From Unio delphinus (lineage: Eukaryota > Mollusca > Bivalvia > Unionida > Unionidae), in the NCBI GenBank assembly GCA_029339505.1, contig JAQISU010000193.1:1767501-1831500 (forward strand): DNA of 64,000 nucleotides, written 5' to 3'. Made by a program: the position numbers and the translations under genes. Below the pieces are notes generated by a model. It ran no database searches. It was not told the origin of the DNA and saw nothing but the letters and a program-made list of their open reading frames with translations. Positions 37,416-46,935 of this stretch are shown in pieces (positions within the stretch are counted from its first letter, which is position 1; the number at the start of each line of letters is the position of its first letter).

Positions 37416-37838
37416 TCACGCTATCATACTTGCGCTAATATTATCTTGATCACTTGCTGTCAATGATGAAGTCACCAATGATGTTAATTTCTGATCTATT
37501 GCGTTATTTATTATTTTACTAACATTTGTAGGCATCATTTCTGTAGATGGTAATGGTGATGCCATCAGTGGTTTCCTTCGCCGCCGAACTAACGTTATTA
37601 GTTTATCCTTCGCGGCGGAAAACGCTTTCCCGCCAAGATCTCCAACAGCGCTAATACCCTTATCACGAATGACATCAATGGCTTCCATCGCTAATGGTGC
37701 TACGTTTTGAGCCATTCATGAAAAAAATCCTGCAATGGTATCACCAAGACCATCACCATAATACGCTCTATAAACAGGTAATCGTGAATTTACTACATGA
37801 ACGCTGGTTGGTTTATCATGGTTGTAGTGTAAGATCAT
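37416..37838 (-). pseudogene. minor virion protein (pVI-like), one stop
   Basis: Frame of 141 codons from ATG at 37838 with one TGA at 37716-37718. The N-terminus has a LPVYRAYYGDGLGD segment, followed after the stop by an Ala/Gly-rich amphipathic region (GISAVGDLGGKAFSAAKDKL) and a basic RRRRK stretch. The combination of a YRG..GxG motif, a hydrophobic hinge and an amphipathic helix is typical of the minor capsid protein next to the major capsid gene in these viruses, perhaps with membrane-disrupting activity. A divergent copy occurs at 50770-51000. Confidence 0.55.
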
Positions 37839-37886
37839 CTTATTTAAATGATCTTTATCTAATGTGGTGACTAGTCGCCGGTGACA

Positions 37887-38740
37887 TTAGTCACTATGAA
37901 AACCATAAAAATTCTTTGGATTTTCTGCTAGCACATCAATAAAATCTCGATATGTTTCAATATCCATAATGCCGCCTTGAAAAAACCGCCTGCAGATATC
38001 AGCGGCTTCATTAATTATTTCCTGTGAGTTATTTCCAGCTCGTTTCCCTCCGATGAGAACCTCTAATCGTGATATATCGCAGAGAGTATTACCAGGACAA
38101 CTAACTAAACAACTACCTGAAATCCCACTTGAGGTTCCACTCTGAGAAGATCCCTTTCCGCTTGAATTTTTAATGATACCAGTTGCACCTTTTTCAGAAT
38201 CAGCTTCTGCCATTACTTCTATTTCATCCGAGATTGGGTCTGCTGTATATATTGGTGGTGGTCGTGTGACACCCCTTACCATAGCCATATAATTACCAAA
38301 ATTAGGATGCCTACTTTGTGTGATTCTAGTTCCACCGTGTCTCGCCAAATATATTTTTGTTGCCCAGGTGTCTTTGTCTTTTATAGCTTCGTCAAATTCA
38401 TCATTTATATATTGTTTTCTTATCCTTTTTTAAAACTTTCTCTAGCAAATTTAGATAATTCATGATCGTTAAGGATGTTTTTAATTCTATATAACGCATC
38501 AGTCGTAAATATATTTTTGGGTGAATAGTCTCCTTTCTTTTTGGAATTTTTTTCTTCTTGTTCTTCAAGCGGTTCAGCTGGTGGGGGGCTAATATCAATA
38601 TCACCTAGTTGTTCAACTTCTTCTTAAAGTTGTCGTTCTTGTTGTTCTTGAAGTCGTGCAACAGCTATTATATCACCAGGAAGTGTTTTTAAAGATTGTT
38701 TTTGTTTGGATCTTTTTGCTATTTTTTCAAGCACAGGGAG
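37887..38740 (-). pseudogene. acidic, Gly/Ser-rich viral protein, frame-broken
   Basis: Intact frame 38348-37887 (153 codons) with a Ser/Gly-rich linker (SSGKGSSQSGTSSGISG) and a helical C-terminus (QEIINEAADICRRFFQGGIM, then DIETYRDFIDVL). Upstream coding in another frame runs from about 38740, containing a Pro/Glu-rich acidic stretch with a TAA at 38624-38626, and meets the lower frame at a six-base A run (38426-38431). The C-terminal domain recurs in 51391-51083, where the FFQGG.MDI.TYRDFID pattern is kept (QQLFTGGVMDIDVYRSFIDY). That conservation supports a real gene. Function unknown. The MULE insertion lies immediately upstream. Confidence 0.55.
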
Positions 38741-39920
38741 GAGATGTGCTTCTTTTCTTTCCCCTTCCTTGGGGATATCTTAGCGATGCAGGCTGTCGCT
38801 GATATGAAAAACAAGATGGGAGAAATTTCGGCAACAATTAAAGCTGTCATTGGAGAGGTAAGTACGCATCTTGATAGTTGCATGCTTATGGCCTTACCAA
38901 AGAAAACATCCCTGAAGAGAACGTTGCAACGAAAGCGTCAGATATTGATGTCTGCTCCGGATTCGATACCTCTACCACCGCCTCCGAAAGATATGACTTT
39001 CTGCGTTCCTCAACAGTTCCAACATATGATTTTGCATGATTCCGGATCTGGAAACGAAAGGTTGCTTTTTCTCGGTCATAACGAACGGTCGGATGGATTA
39101 GCCAGAGCGAAATTGTGGTTAGCAGATGGAACATTCAAGGTAGTACCGGTTATCTCCCCGGTCGCCCTTTACTGCCTCTTGCAAAGTAAAACACGTGCCA
39201 TATATGATCGCATGATTGAAGCAGTAAAAGAATTGGTCCCTGCAGCAGAACCTGATCGATTACTCCTTGACTTTGAGAGTGCAGCAATAAGTGCCTTTCG
39301 AAGCGCCTATCCAAATTCAAACGTTATTTGTTTGCTATTTCCACCTGACACAAAGCGTTATACGCAAAGTTAACGACATCGGCATGAAAGTTGATTACGA
39401 GTCTAATGACAGCTTACGCACGGCCGTTCGATGTTTACCTGCTTTGGCGATGGTCGCAGCTGCAGATGTCGTAGACGCTTTTCTCATATTAGCCGATAGC
39501 ATGCCAGATCGTGAAAAGATGCCTAAACTCTTATCATATTTTGAACATACATATATTCGTGGTAGACGGACACCTGGACGTGGAGAACATTACAGGCCGG
39601 CAATCTTTCCAATCGAAACATGAAATCACTTTGAAACGGCGTCAGAAGTTGTTGCCAGAACAACAAACGCTGTGGATGGTTGGCACTTCGCACTACAAGC
39701 TCTTTTTCAGTGTCATCATCCCACTTTATGGACTTTCTTAAAGGGAATCGAGAGAGACATTCAGATGCAAAGAACGTCTTTTCTGCAAGGAATCGCTGGT
39801 TTTCAGCCGTCTGTCCCCAAGAGATACCAGACGCAGAAGACGCGTGTCAAAAATGCTGTGGAACGTTACTCTTCGAGCGAAATTCCTGTCTATCTGCGAG
39901 CCATTGTTTACTTGTCATAA
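38741..39920 (+). pseudogene. MULE (Mutator-like) transposase
   Basis: Plus-strand coding pieces give a MULE transposase. 38780-39372 contains a basic KRTLQRKRQ segment, then LWLADGTFKVVP with the first catalytic Asp and LLLDFESAAISAFRSAYPN with the second. 39340-39620 continues (HLTQSVIRKVNDIGMKVDY, then ALAMVAAADVVDAF). 39640-39920 gives the C-terminal GWHFALQALFQCHHPTLW and YLRAIVYLS. Breaks: a frame change around 39345-39360 and a TGA near 39621-39623, where the family usually has Trp. No FLYWCH zinc finger is visible upstream, so the 5' end is missing. The piece sits within the viral element between the capsid and replication genes, so it is a later insertion. Confidence 0.8.
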
Positions 39921-39939
39921 ATTTAACTTTTGTAAATTT

Positions 39940-40102
39940 AAAGTTCTCTATTTCACTTGACATTTAAATTGCGGACTTCTGATTACCTTTCATTAAATTG
40001 CGTTAAATAAATATTTTTAAATTAAATTTTTAGTTCTCTATTTCACTTAACATTCAACTTGCAGACTTCTGATTACCTTTTATTAAATTGCGTTAAATAC
40101 AT
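39940..40102. repeat. about 89-bp tandem duplication behind the MULE gene
   Basis: Two copies of a unit containing AGTTCTCTATTTCACTT, GGACTTCTGATTACCTTT or variant and TTAAATTGCGTTAAATA start at about 39942 and 40031. Subterminal repeats like this are common in MULEs, but I could not pair it with the other end. Confidence 0.7.
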
Positions 40103-40122
40103 TTGTTTTATTTCTTCTTAGT

Positions 40123-40353
40123 TCACAGGATTAACTGTCGCGGGATTATATGTCCGTACACCGTTTTAACACTCAAATTAATTGTGCGTTTGATTTCATA
40201 TTGCTGCCACAATTCCTTTCTGATTTTTTCGACAACAGTGAATACAGGGACAAACTTATTGACGTCGTTACAGAATACAAAGGGGTCGTGAATAGCATTC
40301 TGTACTCTTTTTATAAAGGCGTATCGTTTTGGTAATACATATTTATTATTCAT
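40123..40353 (-). CDS. unrecognised small frame between MULE and HNH gene
   Basis: An open frame of 76 codons (VLPKRYAFIKRVQNAIHDPF near its start) overlaps a plus frame of 62 codons at 40150-40335. I recognise neither. If viral, the minus frame would be the beginning of a gene cut by the MULE insertion. Real coding status is uncertain. Confidence 0.2.
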   Translation of the reverse strand: MNNKYVLPKRYAFIKRVQNAIHDPFVFCNDVNKFVPVFTVVEKIRKELWQQYEIKRTINLSVKTVYGHIIPRQLIL

Positions 40354-40519
40354 AGCGCTATATTCAATATCTTAAAAATCAGAAAAATCTGATCACAATT
40401 TAATTTATGTGATAATTGAATTCCTCGATTTTTTAAATTTGATATTTTCAGAATACATCTATAATAATACATGTTTCTAATACAAAAATAAAAAATGGGG
40501 GTCAATTTTGACCCATAAT

Positions 40520-41010
40520 TCATACGTAAACGAATTGAATTGTATTTTCAAAACGCTTCGAAAAAGAAGATAGATATACCCCTTCTGCAGCATATCGTAC
40601 TGAGGCTCTACAAATATCAAAATATCTACCGGCTTCATATATTGATTGAAATACCCTCTCCTCGTTACTTTCTATATTAAATGATTTTATAGGCCTGACA
40701 TTTTTCGAGTTTTTTCCAGTCTCACCTCGTTTAGTATTCTCACTCTGAGAAATAGCTTGTACATTATTCAATGAATTATCGGTTTTAATTTTATTTATGT
40801 GATCAATAACAAGACCATCCTTGATCAATCCATGAAAACACTCGTATACGATTCTGTGATTATGATACTTTTTTCCCCAGCTTTAAACATAAGATATCCA
40901 TGATTATTCACAATACAAACTGGGTTCTTCAGTCTGCGGTTTCTGATAATAATGTCACGAGATGCTTCATATTTGGTAATCACGAGATGTGACTTAAATT
41001 CTTGGTCCAT
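40520..41010 (-). pseudogene. HNH homing-type endonuclease (NUMOD-like), frame-broken
   Basis: 41010-40825 encodes the N-terminal part with ITKYEASRDIIIRNRRLKNP and NNHGYLMFKAG, the usual start of NUMOD4/HNH proteins. 40828-40520 continues with LVIDHINKIKTDNSLNNVQA, the HNH core (D-H-I-N and N..N), then SQSENTKRG and a C-terminal NUMOD1-like helix (FQSIYEAGRYFDICRASVRY). The frame changes at a six-base A run (40869-40874). Such nucleases cleave DNA and often spread as selfish genes in phages and large DNA viruses. Here it stands between the morphogenesis and replication blocks. It is rarely reported in animal Polintons as far as I know. Confidence 0.75.
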
Positions 41011-41348
41011 TATATACTATATATTATCTGTCTAATAAATTGTTTGGTTAAATTATTACTTTGGAATCTATGAATATAGTCTTGAGGTGTTCTTATGATT
41101 TTGTCAGAGTCATTGATGGAGTTTTTGATTCTCTTATCATAATAACGCTTCAACTCTCTGTATCGCTTACCACCACAATTGAGACACAACTGTGATTTTC
41201 GTCTAACTCCTACCCCACATCGTATGCAAGGGGAGGGGCCAAGATTCCCGTTACGAACGCTTTGTAAATGATATCCACAGAATTCCTTTCTACACGATTT
41301 GTTACATGCGGTTACTGATCCTATCATCAACCATTTCCAATGATTCAT
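41010..41348 (-). CDS. zinc-ribbon protein, function unknown
   Basis: An intact frame of 112 codons. Cysteine/histidine pairs suggest two metal sites: C..SCRKEFCGYH near the N-terminus, then CIRCGVGVRRKSQLCLNCGG (two CxxC knuckles). The rest is basic (KRYRELKRYYDKRIKN). Its stop codon region meets the start of the HNH gene at 41010, and its start lies about 40 bp from the divergent replicase start. A DNA-binding or regulatory role is plausible, but I do not recognise the family. Confidence 0.5.
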   Translation of the reverse strand: MNHWKWLMIGSVTACNKSCRKEFCGYHLQSVRNGNLGPSPCIRCGVGVRRKSQLCLNCGGKRYRELKRYYDKRIKNSINDSDKIIRTPQDYIHRFQSNNLTKQFIRQIIYSI

Positions 41349-41390
41349 TATATAATAAATTCTTTATTTAAATACTTGTTTTATTATAAT
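41349..41390. promoter_or_regulatory. candidate divergent promoter region
   Basis: A 42-bp AT-rich spacer (TATATAATAAATTC and TATTATAAT) between the minus-strand zinc-ribbon gene and the plus-strand replicase. Both genes must start from here or from within their neighbours. No specific factor site is recognisable. Confidence 0.3.
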
Positions 41391-44300
41391 ATGGAGGAGT
41401 TCGAGAGATTATCGAAAATTAAATCCTGGAAAAATGTTATCTTGATAGAGTCTTCATTGATACACCAAAGAGTCTAATAAGTGATAGAACCATGATAAGT
41501 AAAATCCGTGATTGTTTTAATGAATTCAAGCGCGATGGAGCATCTCACTGTTGGTTGACATTTAGAATTGATGGTAGTGTATATGCTACCATGAATGACG
41601 AAAGAGCAGCAGTGATAATCTCACATCTTGACCAGAAACTATTTTTTAGAGTGAAATTCATTATCCGCTCAGAAACGGGAAATTGGATTATTCGAGATAA
41701 ATTTGAACCCATCTTAAAAATAAGAAAACTATCACTGCGAGTCATGATTCCAAACCAGGAATTCTGACTGGAATTGACAAACCATATTACGAGAGGTCCT
41801 ATCCCGTGACTGCAGTTGTTTATGGAATCTATCCGATAAATAATAAACCGAGTATTGAAAAACTAAAACCAATGAAACTGTCATCGTTGAATTGTGTAGT
41901 AGAACGAATAATAGAGCATTTTGCGTGGAAACAAATTGACTGATCTAAGACGTAAAAAATAAATGAATGGGGACTAACAGTAAAGGAAAATGGAGCAACG
42001 ATTCAAAATGTAGCCGCGTTAGAATGAATACTAAAATTTCCAATATCAGTAACGACGATAACAGGAGAGGTGATATATGAACCGAAATATAAATCGAGAG
42101 GATCCCCAATCAAAATTATTGACCATAACGAACACGCGTGGACATCTGCTGTAACAATATTTCCGTGAGATAGAACCATAAAATATCTACCCATGGCGTT
42201 CTCCGGAGAACACTCTGGGGTAATTTATTTTATTTTATTTACGAGTCGGGTAAAAACGATCCTGTATCAGTGATGGTTATTTCAGAGTTTTGAAGACGAA
42301 GAAGGTAAATTCGATCAATTTGTAAGACCCAACAGTGAATATATCGTAATGAAGCCCTCCACAACGAGATGAAAAAACTAGCTAGTAGTTTGTCAACGGA
42401 ACACGACGAACAATTGCTAACAAACTGTTTTACAATTCCGTAAGTTGCAGCTCATTTTACGAGAGAGAAAAACATGGAAACCAACTGGAGCTGAATTTCT
42501 ATCAGATATCCAAGATAGTTGTGTTGATTATGGCCATGGTGGATTATGGAATACAAAATACAACCTTGAAAGTATTTTTTCGGTTGATATGATTGCGTGT
42601 TATCCAGGGAGTTTTGTTGGGTACGGAGAATATGCTAAGTACTTCAAAAGATTTGGGCATCTCACACATGAAATGATCCGTGTTACTATTAATGGACCAC
42701 TACCTGATTTTGATTTAACTGGATTCGCTCGTGTGGTATCATTTGAATTGGCTACAGGACTTCATCCGTGCTGTTATATTTGGATTGGTAGACACATCTC
42801 TGAAAAACACTGGATGCCAATAGTATTATTACGGTATATGATTGATTCTAAAATGCCGATTTCGCTGATTATCAGTAAAGCAATTACAACATATCGAGCG
42901 CAGACTGAAGTTTGGTTACCACAACCAGATAGTCTAGATACTATAATCAGTGAATACATACAACAATTTCCTAATCTCGACGAAGAATATATCGTTAGGT
43001 GGTCCAAGCAGATCTTTGAAGTTAGAAATAAACAAGCAAAAGATCTCGGTAGAAGAATAATTGGTAAATTCACCCAAGGTGGAAAAAAATACGACAACAA
43101 ACGACATTCTTCACGGTTGATTATAAATGATGTGGAATACGATTTTATAATTGCAGATGTAACATCTAAGGGTATATATGTCAGTCGTAAAAACGCCTTC
43201 TTGTCCGATGGAACCATATTGGGTACAATTGATACTTATAATGACGGATACAATCTTCACTATACACATTTGAGGGCGTCTAAGCTGGCTTATGCTTCTA
43301 TTAATTTATTTTCAATGATAAATAGATTTCCTGGCACCGCAGTTAGAGTAGCCACTGATTCATTTTATATAAACGTAAAACATAGCGAAGCAGTGGCCGA
43401 ATGTACAAATTCTGAGGAGAGTTGGGGATTATGGAGAATTAAAAATGAAATACCGTGTGATTATTCCAAGTCAGCAGATGTTACGATTGAAAACAATTAC
43501 TTGAAAAATAATCAGATATCAGAACTATCTAATGCACCGTCGATATCTGATCCAATATATCTATATAAAACAGTTTATTTAGACGGCTGTGGTGGGTCAG
43601 GAAAGACGACTCGTACGATTTAATTATTTCGAGGGAAATCAAACATGATTGTGCTAACACCGACACACAAACTTGCAAGAGAGATGAAACAACGAGGAAT
43701 TAATGCTTGTACTTATCACAGTTTTGTTCGATGGAAAGGTGACGAATGGACTCCAGATCGAATGGGCGAGGAATATATTCCTGACGTCGTAATTTGGGAT
43801 GAGATATGCACAGTGTCATTAGATGTATTAAAAAGGTTTCTCGAGTGGTTATTGCTAGCGAATACAAATGTAATAATGTGTGGCGATCACGGTCAACAAC
43901 CACAATTTGTCGGTTTATACCCACATGATTGGCTAAAGAATTTTGTAGTTTATTATGAAGAAATTAATACCTACCATAGAGCACTTGATGAACAATTACG
44001 CGAGTTAAAACAACTAATTAGATTACAACCGGATAGAATCCAATGTGAAATGACCCGTGAAATAATTTCGGAAACCTCATTCAATGATTTCTGTGAAGCG
44101 TGGAGACCAAACAATTTGATAGTGGCAAGTAGAAAAATAGTCAGAGACACACTTCATATGAAGTTATTTGACTTGCATAAAGAAATATTTGCAACACTTC
44201 CAACGCCGTTGTGTTATAGACCCAAGGATACACGAAAACAAAATATCAAAGTTGATATTCCAGGCTTGACACAGAAGCGAATTCTCGTATTAAATGATAT

Positions 44301-44813
44301 TGTGCTGGTTGATATCAATGTCGTCGAAGATGCATTGCGCGCTGATAAATCCCCATGGACGCTAGCTTACGCAGCGACGATACATTCTTCACAGGGATTA
44401 ACTATATCAGATACAATTGTTTGGATCATAGATAATCACATCGAGTGGTCGAATTTAGTTTATCTTGCGGCGTCAAGTGTACGAAGAATAAATCAACTTC
44501 GAAAAGTTGTTTTAGATGCTAATGACTCTACAATAAGTGATATTGTAAGCGATGATATAATCAGAAAAAACTCGTTATAAACAACAGGATAAAAAATAAT
44601 AGAAAATTTAACATCGATGTTGAATTAATAATCACACTGAAACAACAACAGAATAATCACTGCGCGAGTTGCAATTGTATAATGAGTTGGTGTTGGTCGG
44701 ATAAGGATTCTCGACAATTTACCGTAGACAGAAAAAATAACAGTATTGGTCATACCAGAGATAATGTGATGCTGAATTGTCTTGAGTGCAACAGATGCAG
44801 AGGTGCTAGTTAA
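41391..44813 (+). pseudogene. replicase: PolB-like palm, SF1 helicase, HNH/EndoVII-like tail
   Basis: One damaged gene. 41391-42440 is an N-terminal region in several frames with multiple stops (an intact piece at 41492-41767) and a HNEHAWT motif near 42120-42145. 42445-43623 encodes the palm of a B-family-like polymerase: motif A SVDMIACYPGSFVG, motif B-like GRRIIGKFTQGG, then LRASKLAYASINL and motif C ATDSFYI. The same frame continues past TAA (43621-43623) into an SF1 helicase: Walker A DGCGGSGKTTR, IVLTPTHKLAREM, Walker B VVIWDEI, CGDHGQQPQF, and a UvrD-like YAATIHSSQGLTI. After 44580 another frame carries a zinc/HNH piece (44682-44813) with FTVDRKNNSIGHTRDN and CLECNRCRG. The fusion order is unusual beside canonical Polinton pPolB. 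Confidence 0.7.
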
Positions 44814-45674
44814 GACAACGCGGCGGTAATTGAGTATCCTCGGGTATCACTTGTAGTTGTTCATGAGTAAATCCTCGCTGAGGAGCAGTTGAATCCAATT
44901 TATAGATTGCTGGTCTACCCGTGGATCGTGTTATACTAGATATTGTATGCGTGGTGACACTCCAAATAGGATCAGTAGCCCTTTTTTTGCCACCTTCGAG
45001 CTCGCCTGGTTCATATAAATATCTAACGGTGACATTGTCAAGTAGCGTTGTTAGGTTTCATATTAGTTGTTCCAGTAATCTCATTATTCAGTGCGGCAAT
45101 TACGCCTGGTAATCTCTTAACCCATTCACGAGATCGTTTATTCTGAATATCCAAATAACCGCTCAGCAATCTTTCGATTAAATAGTTCAACAATTGCCTG
45201 ATCGAGAGGTAGTGCAGTATGTCCTCGTCTGATGGTAACATTATGATGCTTCATTGTGGATAACACTGCACCCTGAAATTCCTTGCCATGATCAACTTGT
45301 AATAGATTTGGCCAATGCAGAGGAACCCTTCGATAAATCCTTTCAAACGCAGAAGCAACTTCAGTTGATGAGTTTGTTTTTAGCGGCTCTGCTTGTTTGT
45401 ATCGACTCGCAATATCATCTACGGTTAGCGCATACTTGCAAAAACCATCATGCGGCAGAAATAATATATCGGCCTGATGAACCTCATTAGGTGCGCTGAC
45501 ATCAAAATGCGAGTAGTTAATTTGTTTAGGCGGAGGTAGATAAATTTGCCATATTGCCTGTTTGGATAACCAATCCGCTGCAGTGGTATTTTTCACCTTT
45601 GTGGCGCTAACGAGTTTACTGATTGCTGATTTACCCCTCCAGTATCCTCTTGGGGAATAATACATAGATTCCAT
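44806..45674 (-). pseudogene. retroviral-type (rve) integrase of Polinton kind
   Basis: Inserts the element into host DNA. 45674 (ATG) to 45138 holds the N-terminal domain (GYWRGKSAISKL) and the catalytic core: first Asp in VHQADILFLPHDG, second Asp in LLQVDHGKEFQG, and Glu in DQAIVELFNRKIAERLF, so the DDE triad is complete. The frame then changes near 45145, and 45140-45038 continues with KRSREWVKRLPGVIAALN. After a further frame change near 45038-45050 the chromodomain-like tail follows (VRYLYEPGELEGGKKRATDP and GFTHEQLQVIPEDTQLPP), ending at 44806-44808. The tail overlaps the end of the convergent replicase gene by a few bases. Starts 8 bp after the stop of the phospholipase-like gene. Confidence 0.85.
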
Positions 45675-45681
45675 GATGTTA

Positions 45682-46050
45682 TTATTTACCAGCACCCAAC
45701 ATTAATTTACTTTTCATCGCCGATTTTATCAACCATGAAGCCAATTTTTCTTTGAAGGATTTATCAGTGATAGAATTCAACGCATGAATTAATTTCACAT
45801 CTGCGATATGTCTATGTTGCAGATTATTGCTTTTATAAGCAACATCATGAGCATGGCACGCCTTATCAATAGCGTTTATTGGGTTTTCACCGGGTCGGGG
45901 TTGGTTTTGATCATCGAGTCGGATATCGAGTCTAGTCCCGGGTCCACACTAACCATATTCTGGAAGGTGTTTTTCTCCGGGATATTTTCCCATGGTGTTC
46001 CTGGGAGTTTAGCTAGCTTGGCTTGGAGTAACTCTCTGATAGACTCCGCA
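45682..46050 (-). pseudogene. phospholipase A2-like (parvovirus VP1u-type) protein
   Basis: PLA2 domains of this type help parvoviruses leave endosomes and have been found in other virion genes. The minus strand shows the calcium-loop CGPGT (45934-45948) preceded directly by a TAG (45949-45951), then PGENPINAIDKACHAHDVAY with the catalytic His-Asp pair, and a basic, Leu-rich helix to the stop at 45682-45684 (WLIKSAMKSKLMLGAGK). An upstream stretch in another frame (AESIRELLQAKLAKLPGTPW) probably is the N-terminus. Breaks are the TAG and the frame change near it. Immediately upstream lies the gypsy insertion. His-Asp and the Gly-rich loop are present, so the domain call is good. Confidence 0.7.
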
Positions 46051-46067
46051 GAGCGAACGTCACAGTG

Positions 46068-46773
46068 AGACCTACTAAATGCAGTATTGGCTATACATAT
46101 TTAGATTGTTTGGGTCATATGGTCAGTGGTTCAGCTCAGTTAAAACCTAGCCCCAACCAAGTGGAAGTGATTAGAAACGCACCGAATCCAGAAAACAAAA
46201 CGCAAGTTCATTAATTTCTAGGTCTAGTAGGATTTTATAGAAAGTTTATACCAAACTTTGCAGCCATTGCTAGTCCCCTCTCTTATTTGACAAAGAAGGG
46301 GAAACCAAACAAGGTAGAACGGGGGCCGCCACAAGATAGAGCTTTTTGCGCGCTGAGAGAGAAATTAATCAGTGCACCTATATTAAAATTGCCAGATGTT
46401 AGCAAACCCTTTATTTTAAGGACAGATGCATCAGAAACTGATTTGGGAGCAGTTTTACTGCAAGAGCAGGATAACAATAAGTTACCTGTAGCTTACACAT
46501 GTAGAAAATTACTACCCAGGGAGAAAAACTATTCTGTTATTGAGAACGAGTTTTCGGCCGTAGTGTGGGGAATTGTGAAGTATCATGCGTATCTTTTTGG
46601 GAGAGATTTCGTTCTCGAGACTGATCACCAACCTCTATTGTATTTAAACAAGGCCAAGGTCGCTAACGCTCTATTGATGCGTTGGGCGTTGATACTACAA
46701 CCTTATCGCTTCCGTGTAGAGGCAATAAGAGGAGTTGAAAATATTGGGGCAGACTACTTGAGTAGGGCATAAT
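46068..46773 (+). pseudogene. Ty3/gypsy reverse transcriptase/RNase H fragment
   Basis: Begins inside the RT (RPTKCSIGYTYLDCLGHMVS at about 46068), one stop near 46216 (TAA where the family usually has Gln/Ser-type residues), then FLGLVGFYRKFIPNFA. RNase H follows at 46287-46772: ILRTDASETDLGAVLLQEQD, YSVIENEFSAVVWG, LETDHQPLLYL and GADYLSRA at the end. Integrase, gag, protease and the RT core are missing. It is followed after about 150 bp by a polypurine tract and an LTR, so integrase was deleted or lost before insertion. Confidence 0.85.
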
Positions 46774-46923
46774 TGAAAATTTGGATAAAGTTTTACCCAG
46801 TTCAGAAAATTCAAATTGCAGTATAACCAGAGTATATAAAGTAACATTTGTTTAGTAGTTATTTTTCTTTTATTCTGTGAAAGTTGTTTTTTTTAAAACA
46901 AAATGCGTGCATTTTTTCCTCTG

Positions 46924-46935
46924 AGGGGGGAGGTA
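46924..46935 (+). promoter_or_regulatory. polypurine tract of the gypsy element
   Basis: GAGGGGGGAGG immediately before the presumed LTR start TGTCACAGAATT. This is the plus-strand primer site in LTR retrotransposons. Confidence 0.65.

Noticed and set aside
42774..43217. 147-codon minus-strand frame
   Set aside because: Lies antisense within the polymerase palm, whose motifs are clear on the plus strand.
41391..44813. Alternative genetic code or stop readthrough for the viral genes
   Set aside because: TGA, TAA and TAG all occur as breaks, together with frame changes, which fits decay or sequence error better than a recoded stop.
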